NCBI GenBank assembly: GCA_035654775.1
Contig: DASRWB010000008.1
Coordinates: 1-51,570, forward strand
Length of the DNA: 51,570 nt
Reading direction: 5' to 3'
Origin: HKST-UBA85 sp035654775
GTDB taxonomy: Bacteria; Bacteroidota; Bacteroidia; Flavobacteriales; Flavobacteriaceae
The notes under the pieces were generated by a model. The model was not told where the DNA came from. It was given only the letters and a program-made list of their open reading frames with translations, and ran no database searches. Positions 34,901 through 42,649 of the stretch are shown piece by piece; the first letter of the stretch is position 1, and every line of letters starts with the position of its first letter. The position numbers and the translations under genes were made by a program.

Positions 34901-37603
34901 TTGTACACCAACAGGTACCATATACTTTTATGCTTAAGTTTTACCATGTTTATTAACATGTTGAGCTTTGGGCAAGACTTACCTAAAAAAGGCCTCTCTA
35001 TTAAACCCAAAACCAAAAAAGATAGTGTAACCGTTTCTGTAGATACACTTTTAGTTCCAAAAGTTACACAAGAAATAGACTCAGTTAAACAAGATTCCCT
35101 AAAACCAAAAAATGAATTTTTAACCGACATTGTTACCTATAAAGCTACCGACTATACCTCTTTTAATCGTAAGGAACAACGCCTTTACCTGTATAATAAT
35201 GCCGAAGTGTACTATGAAGACATGGAGATTAAAGCCGGACAAATTATTATTGATTACAGTAAAAATGAAGTCTATGCAAAAGGCATTGTGGATTCCACAG
35301 GCGCATATTTGCAAAGACCCGTTTTTGTACAAGGTGCCAATACCGTTGAACCCGATTCACTGCGGTTTAATACAGATACACAACGCTCCTTAATTTACAA
35401 TTCATTTTCTGAACAAGGCGACGGCTGGATTAATTCCAACATTACCAAAAAAGAAAACGATTCGGTTTACTTTGTTAAAAACGCCAAGTATTCCACAGCT
35501 GAAGACAAAGAAGATCCTGAATATTACATTTTGATGCGCAAAGCAAAAATTGTTCCGCGCAGTAAGGTGGTTACCGGTCTGGCCAACCTGTTTATTTACA
35601 ATGTACCAACACCAATAGGCATTCCTTTCGGTTTTTTTCCGTTGACAGATAAACAAACTTCAGGCGTTATTTTCCCTACGTTTGGTGAAGAAAACAATCG
35701 CGGTTACTTTTTACAAAACGGCGGTTATTATTTTGCGATAAGCGATTACGTAGATTTGGCGGTTCTGGGTGATTATTATACCAACGGAAGCTATGGATTT
35801 CGGATGGAAAGCAGCTATGCCAAAAGGTATAAGTTTAGAGGAAATGTAGGTTTTCGGTATGAAAATTTAATCGCCAGCGAACGCGGTTTCCCCGACTATT
35901 CAAAATCCACGATTTACAACATCCGCTGGTCACACAGTCAAGACGGAAAATCAAATCCTAACTCCCGTTTTTCAGCTTCTGTAAACCTGGGAAGCAGCCG
36001 CTATTACCGGCAATCGTTAAACCAAATTAATTCACCTAATTTTCTCAACAATACCCTTGCTTCATCAGTGTCTTATGCGAAAACATTTATGGGCGAACCG
36101 CAAGTTAACATTAACCTTACCGCTTCCCATTCGCAAAACACCAATACCCAATCCATAAACATGACCTTGCCTACCTTTCAAGGAAGTGTAAGCCGGATTT
36201 TTCCGTTTGCCTCAAAATCAGGCACTAAAAAAGGCATTATTCAGAATATAAATTTTCAATACAATATAAGAGCCGAAAACCGAATACAAACCACAGATTC
36301 CTTGTTCTTTAAAAAGGAAATGTTTGACGACGCCCGAATGGGTGTAAAACACAGTATACCGCTTACTACAAATTTTAAAATATTCAAATATTTCAGTGTG
36401 AGTGCCAGCACCAATTTTGATGAAACCTGGACGTTTAAAACCGTAAACAAGTACTACGACCAAATCAACGACCAAGAAGTAGAAGAAGATGTCAATGGTT
36501 TTGATGCTTTCCGGACGTATAATTTTGGGGCAAGTATAGGAACAACCATTTACGGGATGTTTACTTTTGACAAAAAAGACAAAGACAAATGGCTTAAGGC
36601 TATACGACACGTAATGAGACCTTCTATTAGCTATAGCGTAAATCCTTCTTTTGATCAGTATTACGACACCTATGAAGTGGTGAGCGCCGATGGACTAACC
36701 GCAGAAGAAGTAGAATATACCCGTTTTGAAAATTCAATCTTTGGCGTACCTGGAAAAACTTACTCCAGTGCTATAGGACTGAGTCTTTCAAATAATTTTG
36801 AAGCTAAAGTACGCGACAAAGACAGCACAGCCACAGAACCAAAAAAAATAATCTTGCTCAACAATTTAAATTTTTCAACTTCTTATAATTTGGCCGGAGA
36901 CTCTTTACAGTGGAGTCCGGTAAGGGTTAATGGCGGTATGCAAATCCTGGATAATAAAATGAGCATCAATTTTGGAGCGACTCTAGACCCGTATGCCCTT
37001 GACAGTAATAACCGAAAAATTGACAAATTTAATATTGACAACGGTGGCAGTCTTTTCCGATTGACTTCGGCAAACTTAAACATGAGCTATTCGATTTCCA
37101 GTTCTTCCTTTTCAGAAAGCGAAAGCGACCAACGCAGCAGAGACCAAACGGTACAAAGTGGCGGACGCGATGATGATCTTTTTGGTCGTGCACAGGATTT
37201 TTCAGACCAAAGACTAAATTCCGGTAAAGATAATGATGAAAATGAGCAAGCTTCACAGCTTTACACGTATAGTCTTCCGTGGAGTTTGCGGTTGGCCTAT
37301 GCCGTAAATTATTCTAACAATGCACGTCAAAACGAAATAGCCTCTCACTCACTAATGTTTTCGGGCGATGTTGAAATTTCACCTCGATGGAGCATAGGCG
37401 CTTCCTCAGGATACGATTTTAAAAATCAAGGATTTACTTATACCCAGCTTCGCTTTGAACGGGATTTGATGAGTTGGCGTATGAATTTCAGCTGGATTCC
37501 CTTTAGCTCACGCAGTTCCTGGTATTTTTTTATTGGCATAAAGTCAAACCTGCTCAAAGACCTCAAGTACGACAAACGCAGACAGCCTGATCAGCAACTT
37601 TAA
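34901..37603 (+). CDS. lptD: LPS-assembly outer membrane protein LptD
   Basis: The 900-residue protein inserts lipopolysaccharide into the outer membrane. It has a periplasmic OstA/LptA-like jelly roll at about 90-220 (YLYNNAEVYYEDMEIKAGQIIIDY) and a large C-terminal beta barrel with aromatic strand ends. The frame is open from 34850, but I prefer TTG 34901. It gives a standard signal peptide (TNRYHILLCLSFTMFINMLSFGQ region, short basic n-region) and lies downstream of the -7 box; the first ATG, 34946, leaves too short a signal. The acidic/Ser-rich loop near 740-800 is unusual for E. coli LptD but common in this phylum. Confidence 0.87.
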   Translation: MYTNRYHILLCLSFTMFINMLSFGQDLPKKGLSIKPKTKKDSVTVSVDTLLVPKVTQEIDSVKQDSLKPKNEFLTDIVTYKATDYTSFNRKEQRLYLYNNAEVYYEDMEIKAGQIIIDYSKNEVYAKGIVDSTGAYLQRPVFVQGANTVEPDSLRFNTDTQRSLIYNSFSEQGDGWINSNITKKENDSVYFVKNAKYSTAEDKEDPEYYILMRKAKIVPRSKVVTGLANLFIYNVPTPIGIPFGFFPLTDKQTSGVIFPTFGEENNRGYFLQNGGYYFAISDYVDLAVLGDYYTNGSYGFRMESSYAKRYKFRGNVGFRYENLIASERGFPDYSKSTIYNIRWSHSQDGKSNPNSRFSASVNLGSSRYYRQSLNQINSPNFLNNTLASSVSYAKTFMGEPQVNINLTASHSQNTNTQSINMTLPTFQGSVSRIFPFASKSGTKKGIIQNINFQYNIRAENRIQTTDSLFFKKEMFDDARMGVKHSIPLTTNFKIFKYFSVSASTNFDETWTFKTVNKYYDQINDQEVEEDVNGFDAFRTYNFGASIGTTIYGMFTFDKKDKDKWLKAIRHVMRPSISYSVNPSFDQYYDTYEVVSADGLTAEEVEYTRFENSIFGVPGKTYSSAIGLSLSNNFEAKVRDKDSTATEPKKIILLNNLNFSTSYNLAGDSLQWSPVRVNGGMQILDNKMSINFGATLDPYALDSNNRKIDKFNIDNGGSLFRLTSANLNMSYSISSSSFSESESDQRSRDQTVQSGGRDDDLFGRAQDFSDQRLNSGKDNDENEQASQLYTYSLPWSLRLAYAVNYSNNARQNEIASHSLMFSGDVEISPRWSIGASSGYDFKNQGFTYTQLRFERDLMSWRMNFSWIPFSSRSSWYFFIGIKSNLLKDLKYDKRRQPDQQL

Positions 37604-37619
37604 TTTTTTGTCAATTGCC

Positions 37620-37647
37620 TTGCTGTTTTCCTTTTTTACTACCTTTG
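37620..37647 (+). promoter_or_regulatory. Bacteroidota promoter for ridA
   Basis: A -33 TTG (37620-37622) and a -7 TACCTTTG (37640-37647) are 17 bases apart, and the -7 box lies 22 bases before the ATG at 37670. This is the most complete promoter seen in the window. Confidence 0.55.
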
Positions 37648-37669
37648 AAGAAATCCTAGCTCATATTCT

Positions 37670-38053
37670 ATGAAAACCATTATACATACCGTAAATGCAC
37701 CTGCGCCCATAGGACCTTACAGTCAGGCCGTATTGGTTAACAACACACTCTACACGTCGGGGCAAATTGCCATAGATGTCAACACCGGAAAAGTCTTAAC
37801 TGAAAATATCCAAGCGGAAACCAAGCAAGTGATGGAAAACTTAAAAGCGGTATTGGCTGCTGCCAATATGACTTTTGAACACGTAGTAAAAACCAGTATT
37901 TTTATTAGTGACATGCATAACTTTGCTCAAATAAATGAAATATACAGCAGCTATTTTGACGAAGCCACTGCACCTGCAAGAGAAACCGTAGAAGTAGCTA
38001 ACCTACCTAAATTTGTTAATGTAGAAATCAGTATGATTGCTGTCAAAGTTTAG
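37670..38053 (+). CDS. ridA: RidA-family enamine/imine deaminase
   Basis: The 127-residue protein belongs to the YjgF/YER057c/UK114 family, which hydrolyses reactive 2-aminoacrylate and related imines released by PLP enzymes. Family signatures are APAPIGPYSQAV near the N-terminus, LYTSGQIAID, and the C-terminal PARETVEVANLPK, with the Arg that binds the carboxylate and the downstream VEISMIAVK. Length is typical and trimers are usual for the family. It has its own promoter and no operon partner. Confidence 0.95.
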   Translation: MKTIIHTVNAPAPIGPYSQAVLVNNTLYTSGQIAIDVNTGKVLTENIQAETKQVMENLKAVLAAANMTFEHVVKTSIFISDMHNFAQINEIYSSYFDEATAPARETVEVANLPKFVNVEISMIAVKV

Positions 38054-38211
38054 TTATAAAATGACTTTTAAAACGCTTAATGAAGGTACCTGGAAAGAGA
38101 TAGCAAATTTAGGTTTATTTCCTGCATATTGTTAATAACTCATCGTCTTGCAAACCTTTGCTTTCCACCCAGAAGCCGTATTTTTGATAGTTACTTAAAC
38201 CTGTTTCTTTT

Positions 38212-39249
38212 ATGCGCATAGAATACGACCTTAAACTTGGCTTCAAAGATGTAATGATACGTCCCAAGCGTTCAACCCTTAAAAGCCGTGCGCAGGTAAA
38301 CTTACAGCGTGATTTCACATTTTTACACAGCAATTATACCTGGAAAGGCATACCTATCATGGCGGCGAATATGGATACCGTAGGCACCTTTGCTATGGCT
38401 ACTGCATTAAGTCAGCATAAACTTTTTACCGCTATTCATAAACATTACAGCTTGAAAGAATGGGCAACCTTTCTAAAAACAGCTCCAAGATCTATTATAC
38501 AATACATTGCCGTAAGCACAGGAACCGGTAAAAAAGATTCACAGCGTCTGGAGGCTATTTTTAAAACCCATCCGGAGTTGCAGTTTATTTGTATTGACGT
38601 AGCCAATGGGTATTCACAACATTTTGTTGAATTTGTAAGAATGACACGAAAACAATATCCCAATAAAGTAATTATAGCCGGTAATGTGGTTACCGGCGAA
38701 ATGGTTGAGGAACTTTTGCTTTCCGGAGCAGATATTGTAAAGGTAGGTATTGGTCCGGGAAGTGTGTGTACCACTCGCGTAAAAACAGGTGTAGGCTATC
38801 CACAACTTTCAGCTATTATTGAATGTGCCGATGCGGCACACGGTTTGGGTGGCCAAATTATAAGTGACGGCGGTTGTACCACGCCCGGAGATGTTGCCAA
38901 AGCTTTTGGGGCTGCAGCCGATTTCGTTATGCTCGGCGGTATGTTTGCCGGACATGACGAAAGTGGTGGAGAATTAATAACCCAAAACGGAATGCAATAC
39001 AAGCAGTTTTACGGAATGAGTTCAGAAACGGCAATGGAAAAGCACGTGGGTGGAGTTGCCGAATACAGAGCCAGTGAAGGAAAAACGGTGGAAGTACCCT
39101 ACCGAGGCAGGGTTGATAATACCGTTCAAGATATTTTGGGAGGCGTTCGCAGTACCTGTACCTATGTGGGTGCACAGCGCTTAAAAGAACTCACAAAACG
39201 CACCACATTTATACGTGTAGCCGAACAAGAAAATAAAGTATATACCTAA
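38212..39249 (+). CDS. guaC: GMP reductase
   Basis: The 345-residue TIM-barrel enzyme converts GMP to IMP and ammonia with NADPH in purine salvage. It matches the GuaC rather than the IMP dehydrogenase type: no CBS domains, an N-terminal YDLKLGFKDVMIRPKRSTLKSR, catalytic Cys in GIGPGSVCTTR, and the phosphate loop SDGGCTTPGDVAKAFGAAADFVMLGGMFAGHDE. Length equals E. coli GuaC. The start codon lies in the palindrome ATGCGCAT. The end overlaps the convergent mgsA by 4 bases. Confidence 0.95.
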   Translation: MRIEYDLKLGFKDVMIRPKRSTLKSRAQVNLQRDFTFLHSNYTWKGIPIMAANMDTVGTFAMATALSQHKLFTAIHKHYSLKEWATFLKTAPRSIIQYIAVSTGTGKKDSQRLEAIFKTHPELQFICIDVANGYSQHFVEFVRMTRKQYPNKVIIAGNVVTGEMVEELLLSGADIVKVGIGPGSVCTTRVKTGVGYPQLSAIIECADAAHGLGGQIISDGGCTTPGDVAKAFGAAADFVMLGGMFAGHDESGGELITQNGMQYKQFYGMSSETAMEKHVGGVAEYRASEGKTVEVPYRGRVDNTVQDILGGVRSTCTYVGAQRLKELTKRTTFIRVAEQENKVYT

Positions 39250-39617
39250 GTGTTTTGCAATCCTTTTATCAGTAACGTAGCTGTTCTTGGGTTTGTGGCT
39301 AAGGGTACATTGTGAACGTCACATAAGCGCAACAGCATCAATACATCGGGTTCATGCGGGTGTTTGGCCAAAGGGTCTCTAAAAAACAAAACCATCTTAC
39401 AGGTACCTTCTACTATTCTCGCGGCAATTTGTGCATCACCACCTAAGGGTCCGGACAATAACTTATGTACTTTAAATCCTGCATTTTCTACTTTAATGCC
39501 TGTAGTTCCGGTAGCGACAAGCGTAATTTTTTCTTGATGAAAAAAATCTCGGTGTTCATTTATAAACTGAACCATTTCTGCTTTTTTTCCATCATGGGAT
39601 ATAAGCGCAATCTCCAT
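39246..39617 (-). CDS. mgsA: Methylglyoxal synthase
   Basis: The 123-residue enzyme turns dihydroxyacetone phosphate into methylglyoxal and phosphate, a bypass used when phosphate limits lower glycolysis. Motifs are the N-terminal ALISHDGKK, the phosphate loop ATGTTG, LLSGPLGGDAQIA with its catalytic Asp, and FFRDPLAKHPHEPDV. It is shorter than E. coli MgsA (about 150) but has all these motifs. It shares one base with the upstream BadF-type kinase gene and lies downstream of gapA and pfkA, so it is grouped with triose-phosphate metabolism. Confidence 0.94.
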   Translation of the reverse strand: MEIALISHDGKKAEMVQFINEHRDFFHQEKITLVATGTTGIKVENAGFKVHKLLSGPLGGDAQIAARIVEGTCKMVLFFRDPLAKHPHEPDVLMLLRLCDVHNVPLATNPRTATLLIKGLQNT

Positions 39618-40480
39618 TATGCTATAATGTTTGTGTGATAATTTACCAATCCTTCGATGGGTCGGCGTACAATATTGCCTACCGTAAAGCCGTATTCACC
39701 GGCAATCTCTCGTATTTCTTTTTCTGAAAAGAAGGCAATAGAACCGGCAAAATGTACCGGTACCGCTTGTATTTCTTTTTTAAACTGAAGAATCATATTT
39801 TCAGTAAACAAACGCAGCCCTTTTTTAATAAGGTTTGAAATGTACTCAGACTCTGTATTTAAAAAGATAAATTCTGCAAAACCGGCTAAGTAGGCATTAG
39901 GGTTGGGTTGTTTATACAGATTGTATTTTATAAAATCGGCATCCATGTTATACTTTTCGGCAAAGGCTACTTTAAGGGCTTCCGGCATGTGATTGAAATA
40001 ATAATCGCGTATAAGTTGTTTGCCAAAATAGTTTCCGCTGGCATCGTCCATTAAAGTGTATCCCAAAGATTTTACCCGCTGGTGGATGTTTTCGCCATCA
40101 AAATAGCTGCAATTGGAACCGGTACCTAAAATGCAAACTACCGCAGCTTCGTTTTCATAGTTTAACGTAGCTCTTACTGCTGCCAAAGTATCTTCTTCTA
40201 CATTTACATTTGCGTTTATAAACAGTGATTCTAAAACGCCTTTCAAAGCCTGTTTGGGTTTTTCTGTGCCGCAACCCGCACCGTAGAAAAAGAGTTGTTC
40301 TACTTTGGTGCTTACGTCCATTAGAGGGTTGCTTTCTTTGATGATTTTTTTTAATTTTTTTTCGGAAAGAATTGCCGGATTTAAACCTTTGGTTCTAATT
40401 TTTTCCAGCAGTTGATTTCCTTTTTGGTCTATGGCAATCCAGTCGCATTTGGTAGAGCCACTATCTACTATAAATATCAT
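39617..40480 (-). CDS. BadF/BadG-type sugar kinase (N-acetylglucosamine kinase-like)
   Basis: The 287-residue ASKHA-fold protein has the phosphate-1 motif FIVDSGSTKCDWIAID (2-17) and the adenosine and phosphate-2 motif CILGTGSNCSYF, and a downstream DDASGNYFGKQLI segment. It fits the BadF/BadG/BcrA/BcrD family, whose simple members phosphorylate N-acetylglucosamine; the archaeal/CoA-type reductase activators are larger. Substrate is therefore probably an amino sugar. It follows the gapA terminator and overlaps mgsA by one base. Confidence 0.85.
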   Translation of the reverse strand: MIFIVDSGSTKCDWIAIDQKGNQLLEKIRTKGLNPAILSEKKLKKIIKESNPLMDVSTKVEQLFFYGAGCGTEKPKQALKGVLESLFINANVNVEEDTLAAVRATLNYENEAAVVCILGTGSNCSYFDGENIHQRVKSLGYTLMDDASGNYFGKQLIRDYYFNHMPEALKVAFAEKYNMDADFIKYNLYKQPNPNAYLAGFAEFIFLNTESEYISNLIKKGLRLFTENMILQFKKEIQAVPVHFAGSIAFFSEKEIREIAGEYGFTVGNIVRRPIEGLVNYHTNIIA

Positions 40481-40493
40481 AAGGTGCTAAAGT

Positions 40494-40525
40494 AAAAAAT
40501 CCGAAGTCTTTTTCTCCGGATTTTT
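40494..40525 (-). terminator. Terminator after gapA
   Basis: On the minus strand AAAAATCCGG is followed by a loop and CCGAAG-side complement CGGATTTTTT: TCCG (40500-40503) pairs with CGGA (40517-40520), extended by A/T pairs, with a T-run. It separates pfkA-gapA from the kinase and mgsA, which then need readthrough or their own promoter. Confidence 0.65.
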
Positions 40526-40532
40526 AGGTTTG

Positions 40533-41534
40533 TTATAAATTGTGTACATGCTCAATTAAATCAACCAGTTTGTTTGAATATCCAAATTCATTATCATACC
40601 AGCATACCAGTTTAAAAAAGCGGGAATTGAGTTCTATACAGGCATCGGCATCAAAAACACTGGTGCGTGCATCACTTACAAAATCCTGCGATACCACAGC
40701 TTCGTCGGTATAGCCTAAAATTCCTTTTAGGTCGCCTTCAGCAGCTTGTTTCATTACTTTTTTTATGGTGTCTAAATCGGTTTCCTTCTGAGTTCTAACC
40801 GTTAAATCTACTACCGATACATTGGCCGTTGGTACCCTAAATGCCATACCGGTTAATTTTCCGTTGAGGTGCGGAATAACTTTTCCTACAGCTTTTGCGG
40901 CTCCGGTTGAGGCCGGAATAATATTGAGTAATGCGCTGCGTCCGCCGCGATAGTCTTTTCGCGAAGGTCCATCTACCGTTAGTTGCGAAGCCGTAGTGGC
41001 GTGAACGGTAGTCATTAAGGCTTCTTCTATACCAAAATGATCATCAATTACTTTGGCTAAAGGCGCAAGGCAGTTGGTGGTGCATGAGGCATTAGATACT
41101 ATGGTATCTGAGGCTTTAGCGTTAAGGTGGTTAACTCCCATCACAAACATTGGGGCATCTTTACTTGGTGCTGAGATGACTACTTTTTTGGCTCCGCCGT
41201 CAATATGATATCGAGCGGTTTCCAAAGTGGTAAAAATTCCGGTACATTCGGCTACCACATCTACTCCGGCTTCGTTCCACTTTACATTTTTAGGATCGCG
41301 CTCGGCAGTCACTCGAATGGTTTTTCCGTTGACCTGTAATTGCCCGTTTTGTATTTCTACGGTTCCTTTAAATCTACCATGAACGGAGTCGTATTTTAGC
41401 AGGTAAGCCAAATGGTCTACATCCAACAAGTCGTTTATGGCTACAACTTCTACATCAGGCCTGTCTAGTGTGGCTCTAAAAACGATTCTACCTATTCTTC
41501 CAAATCCGTTAATTCCTAATTTTACTTTTGACAT
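40533..41534 (-). CDS. gapA: Glyceraldehyde-3-phosphate dehydrogenase
   Basis: The 333-residue enzyme oxidises and phosphorylates glyceraldehyde-3-phosphate in glycolysis. Signatures are the Rossmann start KLGINGFGRIGRIVFRA, the catalytic loop SNASCTTNCLAP, the P-site region TVDGPSRKDYRGGRSALLNIIPASTGAAKAVGKV, and WYDNEFGYSNKL at the end. The Asp in INDLLDVDHL (NAD-type loop) suggests NAD use. It follows pfkA by 16 bases and is closed by a terminator. Confidence 0.97.
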   Translation of the reverse strand: MSKVKLGINGFGRIGRIVFRATLDRPDVEVVAINDLLDVDHLAYLLKYDSVHGRFKGTVEIQNGQLQVNGKTIRVTAERDPKNVKWNEAGVDVVAECTGIFTTLETARYHIDGGAKKVVISAPSKDAPMFVMGVNHLNAKASDTIVSNASCTTNCLAPLAKVIDDHFGIEEALMTTVHATTASQLTVDGPSRKDYRGGRSALLNIIPASTGAAKAVGKVIPHLNGKLTGMAFRVPTANVSVVDLTVRTQKETDLDTIKKVMKQAAEGDLKGILGYTDEAVVSQDFVSDARTSVFDADACIELNSRFFKLVCWYDNEFGYSNKLVDLIEHVHNL

Positions 41535-41550
41535 CTTTATTTTTTTAAGT

Positions 41551-42537
41551 TTATGTGGTCATTATATCTGACACACGCAATAATTCTAAATTAATTTTTG
41601 ATTTTCCTTTTACGGCTTTCGCCAAGGGTGTTAAAGCCATTTTATCATCAAGCAATCCAACCATGTAGTTACTTTTTCCTTCAAGTAAAGATTCTACGGC
41701 CTTTACTCCCATTCTACTGGCCAGTACGCGATCAAAACAGGAGGGCGAACCGCCACGTTGAATATGTCCCAATACCGAAACACGCACTTCATATTCACTC
41801 AGGTTTTCTTCTACGTAGTCTTTGAGTTCAAAGACATTTTTTCCAATTTTATCCCCTTCAGCGACCACTACTATACTGGACGATTTTCCGGATTGCTTGC
41901 TGCGTTGAAGGGATTCCAAAAGGCGATCTAAGCCTAAGTCTTCCTCGGGGATTAAAATCTCTTCGGCTCCTGCTCCAACACCGGCATTAAGAGCTATATG
42001 GCCCACATCTCTTCCCATAACTTCTACAAAGAATAAGCGGTTGTGTGAACTTGCAGTATCTCGTATTTTATCAATGGCTTCTACTACAGTGTTTAATGCG
42101 GTATCGTAGCCTAAAGTATGCGACGTTCCGAAAATATCATTGTCTATGGTGCCGGGAATTCCGATAACCGGAATCCGGTGTTCACTATTAAAAACCAAGG
42201 CCCCGGTAAAAGTACCATCACCACCTATAACTACCAGTGCATCTATTTGGGCTTTTTTTAGTGCATTAAAGGCTTTTGTACGACCTTCGGGTGTTCTGAA
42301 TTCTTTGGAACGTGCAGACTTTAAAATGGTGCCGCCTTTATTGATAATGCCTTTTACGCTGCGTGCATTCATTTCTACATAATCGCCTTCTATCATGCCT
42401 TCATATCCTCTGTAAATTCCCATGCACTTAATGTTGTGATAAGCACATGTTCTTACTACGGACCGAATGGCTGCGTTCATGCCGGGAGAATCTCCTCCGG
42501 AAGTCATGACTCCAATTTTTTTGATGTTTTTGGGCAT
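41551..42537 (-). CDS. pfkA: ATP-dependent 6-phosphofructokinase
   Basis: The 328-residue enzyme phosphorylates fructose-6-phosphate. Motifs are GVMTSGGDSPGMNAAIR (N-terminal), GGDGTFTGA, whose Gly fits ATP rather than pyrophosphate use, the catalytic PGTIDNDI, and ELKDYVEENLSEYEVRVSVLGHIQRGG with the Arg substrate contacts. It heads an operon with gapA. The 112-base upstream gap contains the 14-bp palindrome at 42623-42636, a candidate regulator site. Confidence 0.96.
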   Translation of the reverse strand: MPKNIKKIGVMTSGGDSPGMNAAIRSVVRTCAYHNIKCMGIYRGYEGMIEGDYVEMNARSVKGIINKGGTILKSARSKEFRTPEGRTKAFNALKKAQIDALVVIGGDGTFTGALVFNSEHRIPVIGIPGTIDNDIFGTSHTLGYDTALNTVVEAIDKIRDTASSHNRLFFVEVMGRDVGHIALNAGVGAGAEEILIPEEDLGLDRLLESLQRSKQSGKSSSIVVVAEGDKIGKNVFELKDYVEENLSEYEVRVSVLGHIQRGGSPSCFDRVLASRMGVKAVESLLEGKSNYMVGLLDDKMALTPLAKAVKGKSKINLELLRVSDIMTT

Positions 42538-42622
42538 AGTTATTTGTTTACCGAAAAGTAAAACTACTAAAGAAAACTAAGAATAGGAACTGTAATGATT
42601 AATATTTAAACGGAAATTATTT

Positions 42623-42636
42623 CGAAAACGTTTTCG
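42623..42636. promoter_or_regulatory. LacI-type operator-like palindrome upstream of pfkA
   Basis: CGAAAACGTTTTCG is a perfect 14-bp inverted repeat centred on CG, the form bound by LacI/PurR/CcpA-family regulators. It lies 86 bases upstream of the pfkA start and 13 bases beyond the stop of tamB. No GC-rich stem or T-run follows, so it is not a typical terminator. Confidence 0.5.
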
Positions 42637-42649
42637 TTTACTAAAAAAA

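Noticed and set aside
42623..42636. Palindrome read as the tamB terminator
   Set aside because: It is A/T rich, lacks a loop and a T-run, and sits just past the tamB stop with the symmetry of an operator instead.
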